A stretch of 64,000 nt of DNA. Origin: Dimorphilus gyrociliatus. Its lineage: Eukaryota > Annelida > Polychaeta > Dinophilidae. The stretch is from NCBI GenBank assembly GCA_904063045.1, contig CAJFCJ010000022.1, positions 186,001-250,000 on the forward strand, given 5' to 3'. The notes beneath the pieces were generated by a model, which was given only the letters and a program-made list of their open reading frames with translations, ran no database searches and was not told the origin of the DNA. Of this stretch, positions 24,201 through 38,198 are shown piece after piece. Each line of letters opens with the position of its first letter. The stretch's first letter is position 1. The translations under genes and the position numbers were made by a program.

Positions 24201-24500
24201 GAATAGATTTAAATAAAAAAGTAAAATCTTGAGGGAATTAAACCGAATATCTTTCAAGGGTATCGAGTCAACTTTTGGCCCTATTGAAATGAACGAAATT
24301 CTTTTTTAAGTATGTTCTTCGAATCCCTTCTATCAACTATTTCTTATTGTAAAACTATTCTTCGTTAACGAATAAACTTTATTTAAAAGAAAATGTAAAG
24401 AAATCGTTTTAAATCCATTAAAAAAAAAGGGAAAAGAAACCTGTTGGGAAAAAGAGAAACTGAAAAAAAATTAGTAAAAAAGCATGACTCGTCATTATCG
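21251..24500. other. Intergenic region
   Basis: No supported gene. A pyrimidine-rich block (21270-21350) lies just upstream of the membrane-protein gene. A CT microsatellite is at 22611-22646. Around 23090-23160 and 23285-23320 there is slightly GC-richer sequence, including GGTTGCCAAC (about 23097) and ATGCGCAT (about 23301), without a clear identity. A D-arm-like TAGCTCAGTT near 21931 is not a tRNA gene. Confidence 0.45.
22611..22646. repeat. CT microsatellite
   Basis: Run of CT dinucleotides with interspersed C runs. Preceded by TCTG repeats (about 22577-22600). Confidence 0.8.
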
Positions 24501-27099
<2,599 letters not shown>

Positions 27100-27190
27100 T
27101 TTATATTCATTTTCCTATATCGTATATCTAATTATTAATATAATCTTTAAAAAAAATACGCATTTCTTCCTTTGTTTTACCTCTTATACG

Positions 27191-27200
27191 GCGCATGCGC
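27191..27200. promoter_or_regulatory. NRF1 palindrome upstream of the GLIS2-like gene
   Basis: Perfect GCGCATGCGC about 92 bases upstream of the GLIS2-like initiation codon. This is the usual promoter-proximal location for NRF1 sites in animals. Confidence 0.5.
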
Positions 27201-27584
27201 AATAACTGTCACAGACTTTTACTTACGTAGAATAAGATAGATGGCAACACTGTTAACTAATTTTATTTTGGTGGTAAAAGAAGACTTTGGATGTTATTTT
27301 CTTGTTTGAAGACAAATGAATTTACGTTAAAAAACTCAAAGATATTTATAGAAATATAAAATTTCAACAAATACATTTTAATTTATGTTATGACTGATGA
27401 AAATTAAAAAATAGAACAAGAATAGAACGATTACAAAATGAATATAATAGTTAGCGTATATTTTAATATAGAATGTTAAGTAATTTGACGTTTTTGAAAG
27501 TATACAGTAAATATTTTTTATTGTGTAATAGCTAGGAAATACAACATTATAAATTTCTTGGCGAGAAAAAGCGTTTTTAAAAAT

Positions 27585-27619
27585 TCAGCTGATTCGGCCA
27601 TTTTCTCGCAATCAGCTGA
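27585..27619. promoter_or_regulatory. Paired AP-4-type E-boxes upstream of the AP-4 gene
   Basis: Two TCAGCTGA octamers, 27585-27592 and 27612-27619, 27 bases apart. The first extends to TTCAGCTGAT. AP-4 homodimers are known to bind symmetrical CAGCTG, so autoregulation is possible. Further CAGCTG copies follow the gene at 29731 and about 30136. Confidence 0.4.
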
Positions 27620-28213
27620 CCAAGCCCCGCCCAATTTCGATTGAGTGCGTCATAAGAAGTAGAGAGAATTCTTTCAAAATAATAGACTTTTAGGTATAAA
27701 CAGTCAGTTTTAGTAGGCATTTTCACTGGAATACAATAGTTAATTGTTTTAAAAAATGGAAAGTAACAAGAAACGGTGGTTTTAGAGAGTGAGTCGTAAA
27801 ATATAAGGGAAAGTAAAGTGCTCAGACGCGACGTTTTCTCCCTAGTCTACTATAGCTGATGAATATTTATCAGTCAATGTAAAACAGGACTAATCTAATT
27901 GGTTGGTGATTGGTTAGACACAAAAAAATAGTTCCACATCAACAAAGGCCAGTTTGTCATAGAAAGGTTGTGATTTTATAAAAAATATTATTCGTTTGAG
28001 GTTTTATTTTGTATTATAAATGAACTTGTAAAAAATTTTCAAAAGAGGACTTTTTTACAGCGTTCGTCGCGAAGGAATACAACCGAAGAACACATCATTC
28101 CCGCCATCGTCTACGAAACACGTTTCTCATTCTGGCGATTGGCGCCGATGTAGTACAACGTATTTGTAGCGTAGTGACTGCTCCTACTATCATAAATTAG
28201 ACGCTTCTCTCAA

Positions 28214-29125
28214 ATGTCTCTACCTGCCTCCCTTAAACGCCGAGCCTCCTGTCAAGAAGATATTGGTGATAGGTACGGACTATAATTTTTTGGCGGACAT
28301 ATTAAATGATTATTTAAAATTCGTTAAATTTTCAAAATAGAAGTCCGGATATTCAAGACATGGACAAACAACGTAAAATTCGACGGCAAATCGCTAATAA
28401 TAACGAAAGGCGGCGAATGCAAAGTATTAACGCTGGATTTGAAAGTTTAAGAACTATGTTACCATTAGTTGATGAGAAGATGAGTAAGGTATGTATATTT
28501 TCACTAGGGCTAGTCTAGGGGTCAGTGGGTACAACATATGGCCAGTGTAATTAATGAATATTCATGAGGTCGAATTTTGGCGGGAGCGGCTCTCTTTTAC
28601 ATTCCAGACATTCCTATCGATTTTTTTCTGTAGGCCGGCATACTTCAAAGAACTAAGGATTATCTAAATCGCCTCTTACAAGAGAGAACGAACCTTAAGA
28701 AGGAAAACGAAAAATTATTAGGACAGCTCAGTCACGGAGACAGTCCTCCTCAAAAACGACGGAAACGTGATACAAGCGAAGCATTGGACGAAAGTTTACC
28801 ATCAGATTACCGTCAAGAGTTCGAAGAAGAACGACGGAAACGAAAAGAACTCGAAGAGGAGAACCGTGAATTGAAAAACCGCCTTTTAGAACCGTCGAAA
28901 CCTCCCGAAAGAGTGGTAGATAGCAGTATGTCGTCCAGGAATATCCAAACAATAATTGCCGCGATAAATTATTTGGAAGGTGATAAGTTTGAAGATTGTT
29001 CCACAAACCGAGGAGCCAGCGAAGAATCAGAAGCCAGCTCCGAAGGTGATTTAAGCGGTGGCGAAGAATACGACGCCACATTACGCGTAGCCGTCTACCC
29101 TCGACCGTCATTACGAAGCTCTTGA
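28214..29125 (+). CDS. TFAP4: AP-4 bHLH-leucine-zipper transcription factor
   Basis: Three exons: 28214-28272, 28341-28488, 28634-29125, giving 232 residues. The basic region and helix 1 (near 28-56) read RRQIANNNERRRMQSINAGF, nearly identical to the AP-4 signature. The loop and helix 2 continue across the exon 2/3 junction (PLVDEKMSK, then AGILQRTKDYLNRLLQE), running directly into a leucine zipper (RTNLKKENEKLLGQL). A second heptad region (EERRKRKELEEENRELKNRL) lies near 140-160, as in the family. The C-terminus is acidic and Ser-rich (EESEASSEGDLSGGEEYD). The protein is shorter than vertebrate AP-4 (about 338 residues), lacking the Gln-rich tail. Orthologous to Drosophila cropped. It binds CAGCTG as a homodimer in the nucleus. 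Intron 2 contains an E2F-like TTTTGGCGGGA (28575-28585), and CAGCTG pairs lie upstream. The antisense open frame over exon 3 is a shadow. Confidence 0.93.
28575..28585 (+). promoter_or_regulatory. E2F-like site in AP-4 intron 2
   Basis: TTTTGGCGGGA, one of the common E2F forms, 49 bases before exon 3. A second partial copy (TTTTTTGGCGGAC) is in intron 1 near 28287-28299. Confidence 0.35.
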
Positions 29126-32100
29126 CTGGAGATGGAAGGTTCAACAACTGTAATATAGATTATACATATTCTTTATATCGACTTAGTATTGCACTATATT
29201 GTTTGTAAATGTTCTTTATTACTTTTATTTTATGTTTCTGTACATAATGTAAGATAATGAAAACTTAAATGCCAAAAAATTTCTAAGGTGGATTTTCAGT
29301 TACCTCAGAGTGTATGTCTATAGAAAAAATTGTTTGCATGTGTGAGTGTGCCTTCACATCGGCAGCTATAACCGATTTGTGATTCAATTTTTGTTTGTCA
29401 AAATTGTATGAAAAGCAAAAAGTGTTTCTATTTATATAAATAATTATAAAAGCTAAAATACATGTATATTTTCAAATATACATACACATAAAAGAACATG
29501 AAAAAGGTCTGTTAAATATCAAAAAAGAATCTACATCGCGGAGAAAGATCAGCGGTCCACATCTATTATGTTCTATACATAAATACTATTAATATGTTAA
29601 TATATACATTATATACATACAACGTTTATTGCCTTACATCGATGAATTTAATGATTTTTTCCGTATTAAGACATAGCGGGACGGAGATTCTAGCTCTAGC
29701 TCTATAAATGAATGTCTTGACTGCAATAATCAGCTGTGTAAACATAGGTGCATAAGTGGAAAAGCAGTTACTTAAAGGCGCGCACGAAAATCTGGTTCGT
29801 GTCTTATTAAAATCATGCGAAATTCTAGACCTATGTTACCTGTCTACGGAATCAGTCCTATTGTAAAGATTATCAAGAAGAAAATGCTTTAATTTTCCGT
29901 TTAATATCTATTGAAAAAGTAAAAATATGTTTATAAGAAATTTGCCAACTTAATTTGTGTCCGTTAAATATAAAAAAGCGTTAAAAATAACAAAAATCAC
30001 TTTCTCCATTTCCAATTGAAGTAGTTTTAGACGCCAGTTTAGAATTCATAATATTACTGATAAAAAATACGAACAATAGCTTAAAAGATTTATAAGAAGG
30101 TCCGAGAAGAGAATGATTTACGTAAAAAAAAATCCCAGCTGATATTTGTTTATTTGTATATTCCGTGCACGCTATACGCGTGCCCTAGTATCAACATAGT
30201 ACCGGCTTCAGTGAATGACGTAACGTCTACTATTTAAAGGTCTACAATTCTTACATAGACTTTCAACCGAATTAATAGCTACCTATAAAACAAACTAAAA
30301 TCGTTATTATTACCCACAATCCTCAACCTCCTCCTCCACCCCTCAATCGATCGTTTCGCTTGGAGTAAAATTGGAAGGGGATCGGCCGGTGGGTGGTTGA
30401 TTGGTTGGTTAGTGGGTGTAATTGTTCGATAAAACTATTCGATATAAAACGCCCACCCAACAAATCATAGACAGTGCTATTGGAAAACTTATATTCATGG
30501 GTATATTTACTTAATATGTTGCATTACTATGTACAACCGCATTTTAAAAATTCGCATTTAATATAGATTATAAAATAAAGGTTGAACGCTCTCATTTAAT
30601 ATCTTATTTCTCTTTTATTCCTTTTTTAACATTGTTTTATACAATTTTATATATACTGTATATAAATTTATTTGTATATATACAATATATCTATATTTAA
30701 TTCAATTTTGAATTTTAGACGCCGACGCAACCGTATTATATAATCAGCTTGATATTCACATGTCATTTGTAAGGTGGATAAATATGCAAAAAATGACTTT
30801 ATATCTGTGTACGGTTCATGCGTATTCGTATTTATACATATACTGTATATACAGTATATATATATATATATATATATGTGTGTATGTGTGTATTCTGTGA
30901 CCTATGTCTTTGACCTTAGTATTTAGACTGGTTAAAAGCATGATCTTCAACCTTCGATGAAGATTATATAAACGCTTTGCTAAGCAGAAAATCCTGAAAA
31001 TTCCCTGACCTCTACCTAAAATCAGCGGTTACCGGATGGCCTATATATTCATACATATACCCAAATGCATATGCATACACCTACGCATGAATAGTTGGGA
31101 CAATTTGAACGGGTAGAAAGAACTTGAATTGACCTGAAGGATTACATCCCTAAATTGAGATTGTTAAATGCATATACAAGCTTAAAAAAGTATCTCTTTC
31201 AAATATCGTTTTATCGTTTAATATCTGAAAAAAAATTTAATAGTAGATTGATAATATCAGTAGGAATTAGTTTAAGCGCCGAAAAAGCTATAAAGATATG
31301 TTTTAGTTTTTTAACTCTGTTTGAATATAATGCAATGCGTAGACCAATTAATTTTACTCATTTAAATTTCATAGATAATAATCATATAATTCTACGGTCC
31401 TTAGCCATTAGATAATGACATATACTTTCCCTCTATCTCACTTTTCCGCTCCCCATTTTCAAGCATCTTTACCTTGGTTCCTTTATCTTGAAAAAAATCT
31501 GCGTGTTCAACAATGTTAGAGGTCACAAGGTCATATTAATCATGCACTTTTTCTCATTTTTCTTCAATGATTTATAGGAATTTTGAACAATCATTTTTCT
31601 CTTTTAATACAAAAAAAGATCAAATATACTAGTGCGGACGACAGTACTCTCAATCCGTAAATTATACAGATAGCTCTTCAATCGATTCTAAATCCACTTA
31701 GGTGGGGATCATGACCTGAATTCCTTCCTTTCAACAAGTCATATACAATAAATTTTAAACAAGGTTTTTTTTTTATTTTTCTATTAATTTAAAGAGAAAG
31801 AAGAACTAGACCAAAATCAAAGTATAAGTAGTGTCTAGACCTAATTAAACACGAGGGAAATTTCCAATTTTTATATACGAATTGATCGTAATATACTGTT
31901 TAAGCTTTCTTGTTTTCAATTCATACGCGTCACGATCGATCATAACCTGAATTAGCTTAGACGATATCTTCTCTCATTCTCTCTGTCTGTCTGTCTATCT
32001 GTCTATTTCTCGCACTTTAGGAAGAAAGAACTTTGCTAATTGTCTTCTACTTTTTATTCGGATTTATAAACTTGCTGGAACATATCAAAAGATGTAACGA

Positions 32101-32820
32101 TATTCTCAATGGGATTCTAATAGATAGTGTTCCGTTTTCATTCCATTCAGCGAGCGATACCTATCTTAGTCCTAAATCTGTAAGGGTAGCTAGAGAATTA
32201 GGGACTTTGCGTCTTTCTAAAGAAGTAAATTATTAAATGAAAAGCACAAAATAGGTAAACAAAAATAGTTCACTGTTCAATGTACTTTAAAATTTTTACG
32301 ATGTAATAAATTTCAAGTAAATTCTCAGCGACGCTTTTTTAATGAAAGTGCACTAGCGATAGGCTATTAAAAAATCATTCATTACCCTTTAAGTTTTTAA
32401 ACGACACCTTAAGCTACACATTTAGCCTATTTATACTTTTGATAAGTATATACTAGTCTCAAAAAAAGTAATCTACAAAAAGAGAAAAGTTTTTAGGGCT
32501 CTTAATCGGTGAAACAGCTATCGCTACAAAGAGATAGAATTAAAACAAGTCTCAAGGGGTGACGCCCTCACATGTACTAGAATTCAATTTCCACAGTTGC
32601 ACAAAAAGGTTTGTGTAAAAATAATTTGACCTATAACCTTTAAAAATTTGTAAATTTTTAAAGCAACTACTTTACTGGAACATCAACAAATACTTATTAA
32701 CTTTAAAACGAAAAAAAAAGGAAAATTAGCTGGAGAGATAATTACTACTGCAGGTAGAAGACATAAAGCCCTTCATTGTTCATGTATTGATTAAAATCAT
32801 CGTGAAAAAGAATTTTTCAA
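29126..32820. other. Start of the long gene-poor region; AP-4 3' flank
   Basis: No exon is seen beyond AP-4. Several GC-richer patches occur, at 29680-29850, 30130-30240 and 30340-30480. The heptamer AGACGCC occurs twice here in the longer form TTTTAGACGCC (30029-30035, 30717-30723). A TA tract with opposed TACTGTATA/TACAGTATA cores is at 30836-30880, and a SMAD-type GTCTAGAC palindrome at 31833-31840. Open frames at 31155 and 32033 show no splice context or recognisable domain. Confidence 0.5.
30836..30880. repeat. TA tract with palindromic TATACTGTATATACAGTATA core
   Basis: Alternating TA run whose left part contains the 20-base palindrome TATACTGTATATACAGTATA. Similar TACAGTATA or TACTGTATA cores accompany TA tracts throughout the window. 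Confidence 0.7.
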
Positions 32821-32837
32821 CTTCCAGCCTATTCAAT

Positions 32838-33005
32838 TAAGGGGTTGCGAGACGCCGTCGACGCAAGGGTCGGTAAGCAGACAAAAGATCGGACAAATAT
32901 GCACATTTGGGGCAGCATCTAATCGAATTTAGACGCCGGCCAGCCTCTATAGACGCCGCTGATAATTATGTAAATTTTCACCCACCGACCGTCAGGCAGG
33001 AGAGT
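32838..33005. promoter_or_regulatory. GC-rich island with three AGACGCC heptamers
   Basis: A compact island clearly richer in GC than its flanks, with AGACGCC at 32850-32856, 32931-32937 and 32951-32957 and several CpGs. No open frame is maintained across it, so it looks like a conserved non-coding element or enhancer. Identity of the binding factor is unknown; AGAC is the SMAD half-site and GGCGTC fits Brinker-type sites. Confidence 0.35.
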
Positions 33006-33466
33006 AAGCTAATTTCGTTTTTCATACCAAGAGTCTGGGTATTTTACGGTAGAGTTTTTACTTTTGAATTTTGATCTTGCGAAACTTTCTGCCCGACCTT
33101 TCACAAGTTAGTACAACTGATCAAGGTCATTAAAGGTGGAAACGTCCTAGAAATAATTATACATAGAAAAATTGTAGACTGTTAGGGAAAGACTAAACTA
33201 ATTTAAAAGCTGAATTTGTCACCAAATTTCTTTAATTTTACATAATTTATTATAAAAGAAGCTTTAAATTTCCATCATTTATTATGGGTTTAAAAGAACT
33301 CGAAATATGCTCTTTATTAACGATAATTAATCAATACTGCACCCAGGATAAAAACAGAGGCATTTATTTTTTGTATTTTGTCAATTTTCTTTGTCATGAC
33401 TAATAAGAGAAAAGAGGAGATTGAAATGTATGAAAAGAGAGTCAGAAATAGGGAGAAAGAGGCAGA

Positions 33467-33488
33467 CAGAGAGAGAGAGAGAAAGAGA
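33467..33488. repeat. GA microsatellite
   Basis: Run of GA dinucleotides with short interruptions. Confidence 0.75.
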
Positions 33489-33822
33489 AATCAGTCAAAG
33501 AACTTTATTGATAAAAGACTTATGAAAAAATAATAACATATACTTTTTCTTGTATTGATAAAAAAGACTATAATAAGAATTATGTGAATTTATATTCGTT
33601 TCTTTTTTTTTCACTTCTTTCCCTTTTCTTCGTAATAATGATTTATCTATCAACTTGCGTCACATAAGTTAAATCACATTATTTATTCAAGAATAGCCTT
33701 CTCCGTTGAAAAGTCATATAAATTATTTAAGGAATTGTAAATAATCATCCTACGGATACTTTTAATTACAAACCGCTTGATCAGTAGCGACTAATCGCCT
33801 CGTTAAACGAAGCGCGAAGAAG

Positions 33823-33839
33823 GGCGTCTATCAGACGCC
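33823..33839. promoter_or_regulatory. Perfect inverted repeat GGCGTCT-ATC-AGACGCC
   Basis: Seven-base GC-rich arms around a three-base spacer, made of two opposed copies of the AGACGCC heptamer, inside a GC-richer island (about 33775-33915). It could be a dimeric protein-binding site or a small hairpin. I favour a binding site, because the same heptamer is found singly elsewhere. Confidence 0.4.
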
Positions 33840-33982
33840 TCCGATCGTTTTCCAATCGCCTCATTATGCGGGATTCACAAGTCGATTTCTCGAGGGTCGT
33901 CCAATAATCGAGTACGTGGTTGTTGCCTGAAAACAAATTGTTGGAGAGTTGTTTACTAGAAAGGAGTTAATTCTCAGAATAG

Positions 33983-33990
33983 TCACGTGA
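33983..33990. promoter_or_regulatory. TCACGTGA E-box in a 16-base palindrome
   Basis: The core is extended to ATAGTCACGTGACTAT, a perfect 16-base palindrome. It lies close to the AGACGCC inverted repeat at 33823. Confidence 0.4.
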
Positions 33991-34633
33991 CTATCTTAAA
34001 AACTTTTTCGATTTGCAATTGAACATAGTAGATTTTCGGATTAGTTGAAGATATAATAAACTCGGCATTTGAGTATAAACTCTAAAATAAGTTCAAGTAG
34101 AAGACAGAAAAAGACAATGTAAAAGTCATAAATAATAGATATGTATGCATTTATCACGGAATGTACCAAGTAATTAAAAGTATACTCCCGACAGAGGGGA
34201 GAAATGGTGTGACCTCACACAAAAATCATTTTTGATAGCCTTTTGCCGATTATAATCCTTTAAATAGTATTTGCTACAGAGTTTGTAAATAATAATCAAA
34301 CATATTGTACTGTATATTAATTTGAAATCAACTAATCTTTAAATACACAAAACTATATAGCCATATGCGATATGTTTATTCAATTATATCAACTCGCTTC
34401 TCATTGCTTGCCACTGATTTTGTTGTCGATGGATGATGTTTATTAATATAAAAATTAAATACCATTTTATATAGTAATCTAAAAGGTATTTGAGGTGGAT
34501 CTACATAGACTTATGAATTTTACATATTAAAGGAATATTAGAAAGTGTAGCATTTAATCTTTTCATTAAATTGCTAACTGCAAAATAGTGTAGCCCGTCT
34601 CCCTCTGCTTCCCCAATTCACGTGGTTCCATCG

Positions 34634-34661
<28 letters not shown>
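34634..34661. repeat. CT microsatellite
   Basis: About 13 uninterrupted CT dinucleotides. Confidence 0.85.
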
Positions 34662-34666
<5 letters not shown>

Positions 34667-36267
34667 AACTTTTCTTGCTTGCCATTGTCCTTCCTTTCGA
34701 AAGATATTTTGTTTTTCATTTTGCTTATAATTACCTCTATCGAGACTGTTGTAAAAACTCTTTAAGAGGGAGTGTTTGTTTCTATGAATAATGTTATATT
34801 ATATTCAATTAGTTAATGCCAAATTGGGGTTGTATATGTACTAGTATTTGTACTGAATTTTTTTTAATAATTTCTCTTTATAAATAGATTTTGGATGGGC
34901 CTAAAGACGGCGGTCAAACGCTGGGAGAACGGAAACAACAACAAAGAAAGATAGGGAAAAATACTGAAAAAGAGTAAGAAACAAACGAACGCTGTAGTTA
35001 TTTATAATACATTTTAACAAGGAAGACTGTTTATCTATTATCGATAAAAAAAATATAATTATCACTTTCTTTTTTACGCTAGCAGCAAATTCGTATTCAA
35101 AATGGTGTCCATCCTGCTTTCGGTTTTCCTATATACAAGAGATTAATGTTATCGACGCGGAAACGCAAGTTCGTATTGATCGGTAGGCGGCCAATTTGCT
35201 ACCTTTTTCCGGGGAGTTTATTTTTTAAACAAAAAATTATTATGTGTCTATTTTATTTCAAAGTCACTTTTATAATAATTAGTTAAATGGGCGTATCCTA
35301 TTTTTGGAACAGCAAAATATGACCTGGATTTGGTAGCAAGGGTGTATACAAGATTTTGCTTCCATAGTTGGTAAAATTTTATTACATCGTTGTTTGTAGT
35401 AACTACCTAACTACCCTCTGGATTCTTCAAGATCTTTAAAAATCTACCTTACGGTTAAAAACGAGCCTAAGGCTTTAATGTCAATTTCGTGTCCAATAAA
35501 GAGGCGTTACCTATTATGTAATAATGTTTCTTTCTCTTTCATTCTAGAAATGTTTCAGAAATCCCCTCATCAATCATTTGGTCAGAATTTAGATCAGAAA
35601 ATAAGATGAAAATTTGCCCTAGTTTTATGGTCTAGAAAGTAACCTCGGGGTTTTGAGACCAAAATAGTTGATAACTGTGTCAAGTAGGGGTCAGTCTGTT
35701 ATTTCTTCTGCCTCTTATTCATCCTCTTGATGGCGGGCACTCATCTTCGTCAATGTTTTTGTCACGTGGAAATGTTGATGTCAAATATTGATCAATTGGT
35801 ACAAGTTCCCTATAACACGTGTTTTGCCTATGAAGAGATGAATTCGAGACGATTTTAAACGATATCCTCATTGCAAGTAACAGGCCTAGCTCCAGTTAAA
35901 ATAAAATGGCAGAATAATGTCGTATTCTACGAAAAAACAAGACGCGATGAGTAAACAACAAATCTAATTAGTCTAAATCTAGACCAGCCAAACCACCTGG
36001 TCACATGATTGAAGCGTCATATTTTATTCAACGAGCTGGATCATTGAAGTGTATTCAATAAAGGAGAAATCTGGGCCTATAGAACAGATGGCTCGAAGTA
36101 GATTATCTTTGTTATAATCTAGTTCAACTCAGGCGATGTTTAAAAAAGGATTACTCTGAAGTAATTTTACTATCTAAACAATATAATTTCTCTTGTAAAA
36201 TTTTAGCTTAGATGCTTGACAAAGAAACATCTTCTTGAAAAAAAAACAAAATCAGGAATAGTTTTGA

Positions 36268-36275
36268 TCACGTGA
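36268..36275. promoter_or_regulatory. TCACGTGA E-box
   Basis: Perfect octamer within GATCACGTGATG. Followed about 60 bases later by an AGT-triplet stretch. Same form as the site at 41381. Confidence 0.35.
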
Positions 36276-36332
36276 TGAAATCATCGATTTTTTTGAAGGT
36301 TCCCTCGAAGAAGCTGGGCCTACAACTACTAC

Positions 36333-36358
36333 CAGTAGTAGTAGTAGTTGTAGTAGTG
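36333..36358. repeat. AGT/GTA trinucleotide repeat
   Basis: About eight imperfect AGT units, preceded by the complementary ACTACT (36325-36331), so a small hairpin is possible. Produces a spurious poly-Val open frame. Confidence 0.7.
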
Positions 36359-37886
36359 CACCTGATGCGCTTTGGGCATGCTCATGTGATTCTGTCGCGA
36401 CTTAATTTGAATAATAACAGTAATAATAGAAATTTGGATGATAAAAATAACAACACAAAGTTTCCCAGATATGTTTATTGAAATGTAGAATATGTGTAGA
36501 GTATATTCTTTGTATATACATAGCGAAATGTATGAAAAAGAGCAGTACAACGTTAATAAAATGATAAACGAAATGCCTAGCTTTTAAAGTGTTATACATT
36601 GTATTATATATATAATATGAAACCATAATTAATGGTCATTTATATTATTATCAAAAGCGTAAACAATATAAAGAAATACAACTGTAGTGTAAACTTTAGA
36701 CATATACAAATCCGCAAATGTATTGCTGCTGTATTTCTTATTATAATCTATATATATACAGTATACTGTATATACTAATATATCTATATATATATGTATA
36801 TATATATAAGTTGTATATTTAGCAATTCTTTTCATGAAATATCAATAAATCATCGCACTCTTGGCGTATTCGCTACGTGAAATAGTTCAGACTGTCGGGA
36901 GCTACAAAGAACCCAGAAACCCAATTAACCAACCACGTGATCTGATTTTACAAGTATATATATGTGGACGAGACCAAATGACTAAATGTTTTAACTTCGT
37001 GCAACTATTACAATGCGAAGTTTTTCAATATTCCTTAACGGAAAAAGTAAATTAATTATGCGGTCTAATAGTGGCTTTCGAGGCCTAGATTTGTTTCTAT
37101 TCTATCCAATTGACACCGTCTAGATGTATTCTTTATGTTTCTTTTATTAGTTAAATGACCAAGTTACTTTAAATTTCCTAACAACTGAGGTAGGAAAATC
37201 GATAGAAAATCTTTCTCTTAATTAAGATTAAGCATGTTTTGCCTAATCTCAACAACACGAATATTTATCTGTTTTAAATAAGTATAAATAAGCTATAACT
37301 TTATCCTTCTTCCTATTCTTTCCTTACTTTAGTTGAAGACTTCTTTTTGAAAGCTTCTGGCTGGAGCTTTAAGCCCGAAACGTCAAAGGAAGGCTATACT
37401 TTATTAACAATTTATGCTTGCTTTATTTTTCCTCTTTTGATAATAGAAATAAAAAACAATAAATAAATAAACAAATAAGTAAATAAGCGAATGAATAGAA
37501 GACTATTTGTTTTGTTTTTGTCTAGTTGTACTAAGATTTTAAGACTAGAGAGAGCATTTGAGGTTAATATTCTCAATATTCTTTTGTATAAAAGAATAGC
37601 AAAATGTGAGTTGTCTCTCCATCCCTACTCCCTAATAAGATGACGCTTTCAGGATAAAATATGACAAAACTGATTAGCAGATTATCATGATTATTTGACA
37701 TGTAGGAAAAAAAAAAGTCTGAATTTTTTTTACCCGTTTTTATTTGTCTATTTTAACTTAATTGATGAGAAATTGAAGTAATAATACATAAAAAAAGATA
37801 ATAAAAAACCATCTAATCTATAAATCTATAAATTATTATAATAAAAATAGGGGAGAAACGTTAATTTAAAGGTAAGTTTTCTTCAT

Positions 37887-37905
37887 AAAAAAAAAAAAAA
37901 AAAAA
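37887..37905. repeat. Poly(A) run
   Basis: Nineteen consecutive A residues. No upstream polyadenylation signal or retrogene-like open frame was seen next to it, so I do not call a retrocopy. Confidence 0.7.
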
Positions 37906-38140
37906 CAGCGAACAAGAGAATTAGAGATAAAAATTTTTTATTATCGTACAAAGTTAACAGTTTCGTAACACAAAGCGAAATAACAAAAACACGAAAAGAT
38001 TGAATGAAAATTACATTTCTTATTTCTCTCTTTCTCCTTTTCCTACAATTTTAGAAAACAGGATGATTATGACGGAGAGAAAAAAAATACACATTTATTT
38101 TTTTTTCAGTAGTCATGTGATCGAGGGTCGTACTTTCCCA

Positions 38141-38198
38141 GACAGACGCTCACGTGACCATTCGAAAGAATTCGGTCAGACAGCGCCACTGTCTAGAC
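38141..38198. promoter_or_regulatory. SMAD-type and E-box motif cluster
   Basis: Within 58 bases: CAGACAGACGC (from 38140), TCACGTGA (38150-38157), GTCAGACAGCGCC (from 38175) and the SMAD-binding palindrome GTCTAGAC (38191-38198). The segment is GC-richer than its flanks. It reads as a compact enhancer module; function is inferred. Confidence 0.4.

Larger units (their letters stand above)
27100..28213. promoter_or_regulatory. Divergent promoter region, GLIS2-like / AP-4
   Basis: About 1.1 kb between opposed start codons. It contains an NRF1 palindrome (27191-27200), a pair of TCAGCTGA E-boxes with a CCCCGCCC GC-box between them and the AP-4 side (27585-27640), and a GC-richer block from about 28060 to 28200 that is probably the AP-4 5' UTR. 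An in-frame TAA at 28193-28195 confirms that the AP-4 ATG at 28214 is the first in its frame. Confidence 0.5.
33006..38100. other. Gene-poor region, central part
   Basis: No supported gene. Notable items: TCACGTGA E-boxes at 33983-33990 (within the 16-base palindrome ATAGTCACGTGACTAT) and 36268-36275, further CACGTG copies near 35762, 35817 and 36933, a CT microsatellite (34634-34661), a CT/AGT triplet stretch (36333-36358), TA tracts (36745-36810) and a poly(A) run (37887-37905). GC-richer segments occur at 34900-34960, 35090-35220 and 35700-36020. Open frames at 36272-36835 arise from triplet and TA repeats. Confidence 0.45.

Noticed and set aside
28728-29147. 139-codon minus-strand frame over AP-4 exon 3
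   Set aside because: Antisense shadow of the AP-4 coding sequence.
37887-37905. Poly(A) run as a possible retroposon or retrogene tail
   Set aside because: No upstream element, target-site duplication or decayed open frame could be seen beside it.
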